From Deltaproteobacteria bacterium GWA2_38_16 (GTDB lineage Bacteria; Bdellovibrionota; JACOXK01; 2-02-FULL-40-11), in assembly GCA_001797335.1 (NCBI GenBank), contig MGPE01000001.1:101775-165774 (forward strand): a DNA stretch of 64,000 nucleotides. The letters are read 5' to 3'. The stretch's first letter is position 1, and every line of letters starts with the position of its first letter. Below the pieces are notes generated by a model, which worked only from the letters and a program-made list of their open reading frames with translations, was not told where the DNA came from and ran no database searches. Shown piece after piece: positions 1 through 7,188 of the stretch. The position numbers were made by a program, and so were the translations under genes.

Positions 1-1154
1 TTTCTCGAATTGAAGAGTCCGATATGCTTCTTTATCCAGATCCCGCCACCTTTCGTGTTTTCCCTTGGGTGGAAAGAGGGGGAAAAATCGCTCGAATTAT
101 TTGCGATGTCTATAATCCAGATTACACCCCTTTTGAAGGCTGCCCAAGGCTTGCACTTAAAAAAGTAGTGGAAGAAGCAAAGGGCTTAGGATTTACAATG
201 GCAGTGGGGCCTGAAGCAGAATTTTTTCTCTTTCAAAAAAATTCCGAAGGAGAAGTCCTCACTTCTACGCACGATAAAGGCGGTTATTTTGATTTAACCC
301 CTATTGACCGCGGAGAAGATGCTAGGCGTGATATTGTAAATTCCTTAGAAGCCATGGGGTTTGAAGTCGAAGCCGCTCACCATGAGGTAGCCCCTGGCCA
401 ACATGAGATTGATTTTAAATATGCTGATCCCATTACGACAGCGGATAATGTTAGCACCTTTCGTTTTATCGTTCGAAAAGTAGCCAAAGATCATGGATTG
501 CATGCGACTTTTATGCCAAAACCCGTGCATGGCATTAATGGCTCTGGAATGCATTGTCACCAATCCTTATTTAAAGACGGGAAGAATGCTTTTTATGACG
601 CCAAGGCCCCCTATCAATTATCTAAAACCGCTCTTTATTATATGGGAGGACTTTTAGCTCACGCCAAAGGATTTACGGCGATTACCAATCCCTTGGTCAA
701 TTCTTATAAAAGACTAGTTCCGGGCTATGAAGCGCCTACACATATTGCATGGTCTTTACGAAATCGAAGCCCTTTGATTCGTGTTCCCGCTAAAAGAGGA
801 GAAAGCACTCGCTGTGAGCTTCGCATGCCAGATCCGGCGTGTAATCCCTATTTAGCATTTGCGGTTATGTTAAAATCCGGCCTCGATGGAATTAAAAAGA
901 AATTGGATCCAGGAGCACCAGTCAATCAGAATGTTTATAAAATGAGTAGCAGAGAAAGAGCCCGATTAAAAATTGATAGTCTCCCAGGAGATTTAAATGA
1001 AGCCATTCGAACCCTCTTAAAAGATGAAGTGGTTCAGAGTGCCCTAGGACCTCATATTTTTGATCGTTTCACCGAATCAAAAAAAGAAACGTGGCATGAA
1101 TATAGTGCCGTTGTTCATTCTTGGGAAATCGACAATTATTTGACAGTCTATTAA
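1..1154 (+). CDS. glnA: Glutamine synthetase type I, 5'-truncated by window edge
   Basis: Ligates ammonia to glutamate using ATP in the cytoplasm. The reading frame is open from base 3, before the first ATG at 24, and already encodes the family segment ESDMLLYPDPATF, so the true start lies left of the window and about 70 residues are missing. Visible motifs are the glutamate/ammonia-site NGSGMHCHQSLF, the ATP-site PAKRGESTRCELRMPDP and the C-terminal DNYLTVY ending. The short Bacillus/Thermotoga-like C-terminus lacks a recognisable adenylylation-site region, which points to the GSI-alpha class (inference). No glnB or amt gene is visible here. The porin promoter follows directly. Confidence 0.95.
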   Translation, partial: SRIEESDMLLYPDPATFRVFPWVERGGKIARIICDVYNPDYTPFEGCPRLALKKVVEEAKGLGFTMAVGPEAEFFLFQKNSEGEVLTSTHDKGGYFDLTPIDRGEDARRDIVNSLEAMGFEVEAAHHEVAPGQHEIDFKYADPITTADNVSTFRFIVRKVAKDHGLHATFMPKPVHGINGSGMHCHQSLFKDGKNAFYDAKAPYQLSKTALYYMGGLLAHAKGFTAITNPLVNSYKRLVPGYEAPTHIAWSLRNRSPLIRVPAKRGESTRCELRMPDPACNPYLAFAVMLKSGLDGIKKKLDPGAPVNQNVYKMSSRERARLKIDSLPGDLNEAIRTLLKDEVVQSALGPHIFDRFTESKKETWHEYSAVVHSWEIDNYLTVY

Positions 1155-1172
1155 GTAAAAAAGTTTTTTTTA

Positions 1173-1201
1173 TTGACATGGTTTTTTCATTTTGTCATAC
1201 T
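1173..1201 (+). promoter_or_regulatory. Sigma-70 type promoter for the porin gene
   Basis: TTGACA at 1173-1178 is a perfect -35 box. CATACT at 1196-1201 lies 17 bases downstream as the -10 box. It sits between the glnA stop and the porin and would give a leader of about 130 nt. I see no obvious hairpin in that leader. Confidence 0.6.
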
Positions 1202-1337
1202 CGCTTTCAGTATTGCAGATTGTATCTTTAATAAACGAAGTACAGATTTTGTCGAAAACGAAGTAAAAATAAGATTTCGATAAATTAACGTAATGAATGA
1301 AGGAAAAACAAACGATGAAAAAGGGAGGAATAAAGAA

Positions 1338-3083
1338 ATGAAAAAAGACATGAAGAAATTTATCTTTTTATTTGCAGCTTTCATGCTGGTCATGTGGGGA
1401 GTTAAAGCCCAGGCTGCTTTTAAATGGAACGCGGATGCTAGCCAGACATTTACGGCTAGGGCTCATTACGATTTAAGTAATGACCACAATAACCCAACCG
1501 CAACCCGAGGAGATATACTGGCTTCGGTTGGACAGGGATCTGGAGAGTGGGAACACTTTTTTTCAACCCTTTTAGGAATTAATGGGACGTGGGAATTGGT
1601 AAAAGATACGTCCTTTAATTTCCGTGTGGCATCTCAATTTGATTGGTTAGGAGCCAATACCTCAGGACCCTTACAAAGTTCTACCCCGGGGGATAGTAAT
1701 GGGGCTAACAATCCTTTTGGAGGCACCAATCCTTTTAGTTTATGGATTAACCAAATTCATTTAGATTTTATGGATTTTGCGGGATTCCCTGTTAATTTTA
1801 AATTGGGGCGGCAAAATATTTGGTTAGGAAAAGGCTTTGTCTTGGGTAATCGGCTGTTTGGAGCAGGGCCTACGATTTATGCAGGAGGAATGGCACCCAC
1901 AGGATCTTTTAATCTTAGTCCTAATGGACAAGCAGGCGCTGCTAATTATGGAAATTTACCGCTAAATTCTATTGCAGGGGGATCTCTGAATGCTCCAGAA
2001 ACCTCTGACTATACGGGGTTTGATGCCGCTGTAGCCAATGTGCACCTCTTAAATAATAAATTAAACTTTGATTTTGGATATGTCTTGGTGTCTAGCGCTC
2101 TAACAGAAAGTGCTGCGGGTGCTAATAATGGTGGAGCTGGTACTACTAACAACAGGCGGGATATTGGAGCCAATGATAATGAGACGTTATGGTTTTTAAA
2201 TGCAGGGTATAAAGAAAAAACATGGAATACGGAAGCCTATGTACTCTTTAATCATGATAAAGAACCCTTGGGAAATAGGAATGTGAATACTACTGCCCAT
2301 ATCTCTTCAGATCAAATTATCACCTATGGAACTAGAGGAGATTTTGATTGGGGACAAGATTTGTGGTGGTTTAAACATGTCAATACCTTTGCTGAATTTG
2401 CTCTTCAAATGGGACGCCTGGGTTCACAAGAAACTGTTGCTCAAGTGGGTCGTAAGCGAAACGCCATGGCGTTTAACATGGGGAGTGATTTTCATTTTTC
2501 TACAAGTTATTCACCCTCTTTTGGTTTAGAAGGGGTTTATTTTAGTGGGCAAGATCCTACCAGCATTCAAAGGACAAACGCAAATGGTGCGGGGAGTGCT
2601 CCTGCGACTTTAGTTGCGCCGAATAATCGATGGACAGCGTGGGATCCACAATTTAGAGGACGCTTCTTTACTAAAATTATGGATTTCATCGATGATGTAT
2701 ATCTCTCCGATACTACAAATAAAACTGGTTCTGCAACAAGTACTGACACTACGGGTCGGGTAGATGCGGGATTTACGAATAGGCTTATGATTTTGGCCAG
2801 AACTGGATTTGAGCCTATGAAGAAAACATCATTTGGCTTAACCTATGCCTATGCTATAGCTGCCAAAGCTCCTCAAGCAGGAGCTCAGAAGGCCATGGGG
2901 CAAGAAATAGACTGGGATTTAGGGTATCAGCTTTCTAATGTGACAAGCTGGTTTTTCGATGGTGGATTTTTCTTGCCAGGAAGTTATTATACAATGCTTT
3001 CATCCATTGCTGGTGGAAGTGATGCCAAAGGAAAATCGAATGCCATGCTCTTTAGAACTGGCTTTAAGCTAAATTTAGGATAA
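1338..3083 (+). CDS. Outer-membrane beta-barrel porin-like protein
   Basis: Predicted outer-membrane channel of about 581 residues. The ATG at 1338 is preferred over the upstream in-frame ATG at 1293 because AAGGGAGG lies 9 bases before it and the protein then opens with a clean Sec signal peptide (MKKDMKKFIFLFAAFMLVMWG, cleavage near AQA-AF). The rest alternates short polar loops rich in Gly/Asn with aromatic strands (FKLGRQNIWLG, FNLGSDFHF-like patterns) and ends in a strand (FKLNLG), as barrels do. I do not recognise a specific substrate family; the pattern resembles alginate-export/DUF-type porins. It has its own promoter at 1173 and a terminator at 3128, so it is monocistronic. Weak resemblance in style, not in sequence, to the protein at 12186. 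Confidence 0.75.
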   Translation: MKKDMKKFIFLFAAFMLVMWGVKAQAAFKWNADASQTFTARAHYDLSNDHNNPTATRGDILASVGQGSGEWEHFFSTLLGINGTWELVKDTSFNFRVASQFDWLGANTSGPLQSSTPGDSNGANNPFGGTNPFSLWINQIHLDFMDFAGFPVNFKLGRQNIWLGKGFVLGNRLFGAGPTIYAGGMAPTGSFNLSPNGQAGAANYGNLPLNSIAGGSLNAPETSDYTGFDAAVANVHLLNNKLNFDFGYVLVSSALTESAAGANNGGAGTTNNRRDIGANDNETLWFLNAGYKEKTWNTEAYVLFNHDKEPLGNRNVNTTAHISSDQIITYGTRGDFDWGQDLWWFKHVNTFAEFALQMGRLGSQETVAQVGRKRNAMAFNMGSDFHFSTSYSPSFGLEGVYFSGQDPTSIQRTNANGAGSAPATLVAPNNRWTAWDPQFRGRFFTKIMDFIDDVYLSDTTNKTGSATSTDTTGRVDAGFTNRLMILARTGFEPMKKTSFGLTYAYAIAAKAPQAGAQKAMGQEIDWDLGYQLSNVTSWFFDGGFFLPGSYYTMLSSIAGGSDAKGKSNAMLFRTGFKLNLG

Positions 3084-3095
3084 TTTAAAATAGGA

Positions 3096-3122
3096 GATCC
3101 CGGATCAAGTCCGGGATGACAG
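3096..3122. repeat. Short palindromic dispersed repeat, copy 1
   Basis: GATCCCGGATCAAGTCCGGG followed by ATGACAG. It is a near-perfect hairpin (CCCGGA/TCCGGG). Related copies lie at 15069-15097 and 50410-50438 with different but still paired stem bases, so the structure rather than the exact sequence is conserved. This copy is intergenic, just before the porin terminator. Confidence 0.8.
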
Positions 3123-3127
3123 ATGTG

Positions 3128-3166
3128 AAAAGGGCTAGCTCATAACTGAGTTAGCCCTTTTTTTAT
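3128..3166 (+). terminator. Rho-independent terminator after the porin
   Basis: Stem AAAAGGGCTAGCTC (3128-3141) pairs with GAGTTAGCCCTTTT (3148-3161) around a 6-base loop and is followed by a T-rich run to 3166. It ends porin transcription just before lspA. Confidence 0.9.
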
Positions 3167-3209
3167 TATTTAGTTGATATTGTTGGATTTTTTCTTCTAT
3201 ACTGGAAGA

Positions 3210-3695
3210 GTGAAAAGTAAATATATTATATTGGTTTGTCTAGCAGGCCTGGTGATTGCGCTCGATCAAATATCTAAGCTTTATATTGAGCATCATTTTA
3301 ATCTGCATGAATCTATTACGGTAATTCCTAATTTCTTTAATTTGACCTATATCAGAAACACAGGAGCGGCTTTTGGGCTTTTATCCAGGGCTCCAGAGAG
3401 CTTTCGAATTCCTTTTTTTATTATTATTCCTTTGATAGCCTTAACTATTATTGTTTTAATCTTTAAAAAAACCAAAGAAACGCAAGTCTTGATGATTTCT
3501 TCTTTATCGTTGATTTTAGGAGGAGCGATTGGGAATTTTATAGATCGTGTGCGGTTTAACTATGTCATTGATTTTTTAGATTTCCACTGGTTTAACTATC
3601 ACTGGCCTGCATTTAATGTGGCAGATATGACCATTGTAGTGGGTGTTATCCTTCTTATCTTCTATACTTTAGAGCATGATAGAAAATCTACTTAA
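3210..3695 (+). CDS. lspA: Lipoprotein signal peptidase (signal peptidase II)
   Basis: Inner-membrane aspartyl peptidase that removes signal peptides from diacylglyceryl-prolipoproteins. Family motifs are all present: LDQISKLYI in the first membrane helix, NTGAAFGLL, GGAIGNFIDR, and the two catalytic aspartates in VIDFLDF and FNVADMTI. Four hydrophobic segments are visible. A GTG at 3210 gives 161 residues, the usual family size; a TTG at 3174 would add 12 residues and begin almost inside the preceding terminator, so I prefer 3210, though neither has a convincing ribosome site. Its clients in this window include the lipoproteins at 6550, 29084, 35338 and 63244. It converges with ileS across a large hairpin repeat. 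Confidence 0.93.
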   Translation: MKSKYIILVCLAGLVIALDQISKLYIEHHFNLHESITVIPNFFNLTYIRNTGAAFGLLSRAPESFRIPFFIIIPLIALTIIVLIFKKTKETQVLMISSLSLILGGAIGNFIDRVRFNYVIDFLDFHWFNYHWPAFNVADMTIVVGVILLIFYTLEHDRKST

Positions 3696-3701
3696 TTAAG
3701 C

Positions 3702-3787
3702 GGGTGGCGCCAAAGGAGAGGCTCCATCGACGCGCCCGGAACGAAGTGAGGACGAACGATGGAGAGCGTCCTTTGGTGACAGGACCC
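3702..3787. repeat. Large hairpin repeat, copy A
   Basis: About 86-bp inverted repeat between convergent lspA and ileS. The outer stem pairs CCAAAGGA (left) with TCCTTTGG (right), and the inner stem pairs CTCCATCG with CGATGGAG. The loop is acgcgcccggaacgaag continuing to tgaggacgaa. The ends read GGGTGGCG and GACAGGACCC. Copies B (7039-7130) and C (22030-22120) keep the pairing with compensatory changes; copy D is inside a gene at 30331. There is no T-run, so it is not a simple terminator, but its position between converging genes suggests it could act as one (inference). Confidence 0.85.
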
Positions 3788-3804
3788 GGAAGATTAGGTA
3801 GAAG

Positions 3805-6534
3805 TTAAATTTGTTTCTTGCACTTATCGCAGATGGATTGCTGTGTTGTTACGCTTTCAGACCAGATCCAGCAGCGCTCACACTTTTGCCCAGATGCCTT
3901 AGTGACTTCTATTTTAAAGGGGGGATTCTTCACTTCGTTCAGGATGACTTGAGAGACAATAAAGAAAGTGCTTAAGTCACATGATTGAATAGACCACCAT
4001 TCCGGTGTTACATGAAGAATCACCTTGGCTTCCAGAGCGTTTCCAATGAGCTTTTTCTGACGGGCTTCTTCCAAAGCTTTAGAAACCAGCGCGCGAAGCT
4101 CTAGAAGTTTTTCCCATCGTTTTTCCAGGTTAGAGTCCAGATATTTAGGATTTACTTTTGGGAAATCTGTTAAATAAATAGATTTTTCTTGTGGGTATAG
4201 GTAAGAAAAAATTTCTTCAGCTGTAAATGAAAGAATCGGAGCCATGAGCTTTGTGAGAGAGGAAAGAATTTCATAAAGAACCGTTTGAGCAGCCCTGCGT
4301 TCGACTCCCTTAGCAGAAAACGTATAAAGACGATCTTTTAAAATATCTAAATAAATACTACTCAATTCTACGACACAAAAATTATTCAATAATTGAAAAA
4401 CAGTATGAAATTCGTAGTGATCATAGGCTCTTGTGATTTTATCAATGAGTTGGTGAAGTTTTAACAGCGCCCATTGGTCAATGTCTAAGAGCTTGTCATA
4501 AGAGACATGATCTTTTTTAGGATCAAAGTCATCAAGATTCCCCAGCATGTGTTTACACGTATTTCTAATTTTTCGATAGCTTTCCGTAATTCGGTTAATC
4601 AAGGGTTCTGAACAATGAACATCGTCCCTATAATCTTCGGAGGCCACCCACAGTCTTAAAATTTCAGCTCCGTATTGAGAAATAATTTTTTCTGGCTCTA
4701 CAACATTGCCTAAGGATTTAGACATTTTGCGTCCTTCTTGATCAACCACAAATCCATGCGTAAGAACTGTTTTATAAGGAGCCATATTCCGAGTAGCCAT
4801 AGAAATAAGAAGCGAGGTGTGAAACCATCCCCGATGCTGATCACTTCCTTCTAAATAAAGATCGGCGGTATAAATATTTTTTCTTTTTCCTAAGACAGAA
4901 GAAAAAGAACATCCAGAATCAAACCACACATCTAAAATATCTGTTTCTTTTTCAAAATCCTGGCTCCCGCAACTTTGACAGGCAATGTGTTTAGGAAGAA
5001 TGGTTTTTAAATCAGTCTTAAACCAAAAATCACTCCCCTCTTTTTCAACATAATCTGCAATCATCCTCATAAATTTTTCATCGATAAAAACAGCTAAACA
5101 TTTTTTACAATGAAGTGCAGGAATGGGAACTCCCCACACCCGTTGTCTTGATAAACACCAATCAGGCCTGGTTTCCATCATGCTTCGAATGCGATTTTTT
5201 CCCCAAGAAGGGAGGAATTCAACTTTATCAATCCAAGACAGTGCATTTTTTCTTAAGTTTTGTTTATCCATCGGAACAAACCACTGTTTGGTGGCCCTAA
5301 AGAGCACCGGTTTTTTACATCGCCAGCAGTGAGGGTAAGAATGCGTAATAGATGTACTTTTAAGCAGCAAGTCCGCCTTTTTCAGGCGTTCAATAATAAG
5401 GGGATTAGTATCAAACACAAATTGCCCTTCGTAGTCAGGCATTTCATGAGTAAATTGCCCACGGTGATTGACCGGTGAAAAAATAGGAAGATGATGTTTG
5501 AGGCCTAAAAAGTAATCTTCTTCCCCATGGCCGGGGGCGGTGTGCACGCAGCCTGTTCCTGAATCTTCGGTGACATGATGTCCTTCTAAAATGACTGATT
5601 TTTTAGGTAAAAAAGGATGATCGCATTGGAATCCTTTCAAATTTTGGGCTTTAAATCGGCAAAGAATTTTGCCAGAAGTGAGTCCGCACTCTTTTTTAAC
5701 AGAGTCTAGTAAAACTTCTGCCACAATATAAACTTCTGAGTTTTCCTCAAAGGCGACATACGAAAATTCCGGATGAAGTGCGATGGCCAAATTTGCAGGC
5801 AATGTCCAAGGGGTGGTTGTCCAAATTAAAACAAACACTTTTTTTAAAGAAAGTTTTGGAAATTTTTGGGATAAAGCTTTGTAAGAAATTTCATCCAGAG
5901 GGAATTTTACATAAATAGAAGGAGAGCTTTTTTCTTCGTATTCAATTTCTGCTTCTGCGAGAGCCGTACGGCAGTGAGCACACCAATGGATGACTTTTTT
6001 CCCTCGATATAAAAGATCTTTTCCAGCTAGAGTGGCCAGTTCTCGAACAATCGTGGCTTCATAATCATAGCTCATGGTAAGATATGGATGATGCCAGTCC
6101 CCTAAAACGCCCAGTCTTTTAAATTGGCTGCGTTGAATATCCATATATTTTTCAGCATGGGCCCGGCAGTGTGCCCGAATTTCTAGGGGGGTGGCCTCTT
6201 TATTTTTGATGTTTTTAGTGGCTTGAAGTTCAATGGGAAGTCCATGGCAATCCCATCCAGGAATAAATTCACACTGAAAGCCCGTCATGTTTTTATATTT
6301 AACAACAAAATCTTTTAAAATTTTATTAAGAGCGGTTCCAATATGAATGTTGGCATTGGCATAGGGAGGGCCATCGTGAAAAATGAAGGGAGGGCGGGTT
6401 TTATTTTTTTGGATTATTTTTTCATAAATTTTTTCATCTTCCCATTTTTTAAGAATTTCAGGCTCTTTTTGAGGCAAATTAGCCTTCATGGGAAAATCGG
6501 TTTTAGGAAGATTTAAAGTTTCTTTGTAGTCCAT
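3805..6534 (-). CDS. ileS: Isoleucyl-tRNA synthetase
   Basis: Class I aminoacyl-tRNA synthetase of 909 residues that charges tRNA-Ile and edits valine. It shows the HIGH signature (ANANIHIGTALNK), the KMSKS loop (GRKMSKSLGN), the editing-domain segment GTGCVHTAPGHGEEDY and a C-terminal zinc finger (CERCW and CDKC). AGGAA lies 7 bases before the ATG. Oddity: residues 863-870 (VILNEVKN), in the variable stretch just before the zinc finger, are encoded by a dispersed repeat of the CCTGAACGAAGTGAAGAATCC kind, in frame. The gene converges with lspA; the TPR lipoprotein gene lies upstream on the same strand after a 15-bp gap. Confidence 0.97.
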   Translation of the reverse strand: MDYKETLNLPKTDFPMKANLPQKEPEILKKWEDEKIYEKIIQKNKTRPPFIFHDGPPYANANIHIGTALNKILKDFVVKYKNMTGFQCEFIPGWDCHGLPIELQATKNIKNKEATPLEIRAHCRAHAEKYMDIQRSQFKRLGVLGDWHHPYLTMSYDYEATIVRELATLAGKDLLYRGKKVIHWCAHCRTALAEAEIEYEEKSSPSIYVKFPLDEISYKALSQKFPKLSLKKVFVLIWTTTPWTLPANLAIALHPEFSYVAFEENSEVYIVAEVLLDSVKKECGLTSGKILCRFKAQNLKGFQCDHPFLPKKSVILEGHHVTEDSGTGCVHTAPGHGEEDYFLGLKHHLPIFSPVNHRGQFTHEMPDYEGQFVFDTNPLIIERLKKADLLLKSTSITHSYPHCWRCKKPVLFRATKQWFVPMDKQNLRKNALSWIDKVEFLPSWGKNRIRSMMETRPDWCLSRQRVWGVPIPALHCKKCLAVFIDEKFMRMIADYVEKEGSDFWFKTDLKTILPKHIACQSCGSQDFEKETDILDVWFDSGCSFSSVLGKRKNIYTADLYLEGSDQHRGWFHTSLLISMATRNMAPYKTVLTHGFVVDQEGRKMSKSLGNVVEPEKIISQYGAEILRLWVASEDYRDDVHCSEPLINRITESYRKIRNTCKHMLGNLDDFDPKKDHVSYDKLLDIDQWALLKLHQLIDKITRAYDHYEFHTVFQLLNNFCVVELSSIYLDILKDRLYTFSAKGVERRAAQTVLYEILSSLTKLMAPILSFTAEEIFSYLYPQEKSIYLTDFPKVNPKYLDSNLEKRWEKLLELRALVSKALEEARQKKLIGNALEAKVILHVTPEWWSIQSCDLSTFFIVSQVILNEVKNPPFKIEVTKASGQKCERCWIWSESVTTQQSICDKCKKQI
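3923..3948. repeat. Dispersed repeat translated inside ileS
   Basis: On the plus strand GGATTCTTCACTTCGTTCAG then GATGAC. On the coding strand it reads as VILNEVKNP. The same core (GAACGAAGTGA) also occurs in the loop of the large hairpin repeats. The peptide VILNEVKNP is familiar to me as the translation of a widespread dispersed repeat (from memory, not a search). Confidence 0.65.
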
Positions 6535-6549
6535 TTCGTATTTCCTATA

Positions 6550-7188
6550 TCATAAATTAGGGTAAATTTCTTTGGCTTTTTTAAGTTGTGCATGGGCTCT
6601 TTTTTTATCTCCCAGCTTTTCCCAATTCAAAGAGGAAAGTTCATAACTTTTAGCTTTCCAAAAGGGGAAAGGGGAAAAAAGTTGTTTTGCTTTTTCTAAA
6701 AAGCCATTGGATTTTTTATAGTCATCTTTTTCATAATAAATCCAGGCTAAAAAATAATAGGCAAAGGGATTTTGAGGATCTATCGTTAAGGCTTTATTTA
6801 AGGTATCAATGGCGGTGGTATAGGTTGTGGGGGAAATTTGGGTTCTGGCTTTTTCTGTGAGCCGCAAAGAAGCTCTTGTATGGGCAGCCGGTTCAGTGGA
6901 ATAGAAATCAAGAAGTGGATCATCTGTGGTGGGTCTGGGTTTGAGAAAAGAACAGCTTGTAGATGCGAGGCAAAAGATAATAATAAAGCTATTTATCGTT
7001 ATAGAAGACCATCGTATAGGATAAATAAATGTGTTATTGGGTTGGGTGGCGCCGAAAGAGAGGCTCCACCCGCCGCGCCCGGAACGAAGTGAGGACGGAC
7101 GGTGGAGATTGTCTTTCGGTGACAGGACCCAAGGACTTATGTAGAATAATTTGGCGATGTTTTTTAAATAACGATAAATAGTGTACAT
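6550..7188 (-). CDS. TPR-repeat lipoprotein with a translated hairpin repeat near its N-terminus
   Basis: The core (from about residue 79) is a small tetratricopeptide protein: two or three helix pairs such as AIDTLNKALTIDPQNPFAYY and a final AHAQLKKAKEIYPNL. It is preceded by a hydrophobic stretch FIIIFCLASTSC that looks like a lipoprotein signal with Cys79 as the lipidated residue; the lipobox is weak. The only ATG, GTG or TTG available is the ATG at 7188, which overlaps the stop codon of the upstream penicillin-binding protein gene (TAATG). Translation from there must run through the large hairpin repeat (residues 20-50), giving an abnormally long N-terminus. Either the repeat is translated or the original start was destroyed. 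Role unknown; the neighbourhood suggests the envelope. Confidence 0.6.
   Translation of the reverse strand: MYTIYRYLKNIAKLFYISPWVLSPKDNLHRPSSLRSGRGGWSLSFGATQPNNTFIYPIRWSSITINSFIIIFCLASTSCSFLKPRPTTDDPLLDFYSTEPAAHTRASLRLTEKARTQISPTTYTTAIDTLNKALTIDPQNPFAYYFLAWIYYEKDDYKKSNGFLEKAKQLFSPFPFWKAKSYELSSLNWEKLGDKKRAHAQLKKAKEIYPNL
7039..7130. repeat. Large hairpin repeat, copy B
   Basis: Same architecture as copy A, but the stems read CCGAAAGA with TCTTTCGG and CTCCACC with GGTGGAG, so both arms changed together. It lies within the only possible reading frame of the TPR lipoprotein (minus strand), where it encodes WVLSPKDNLHRPSSL and onward to SLSFGATQP without a stop. Confidence 0.85.
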
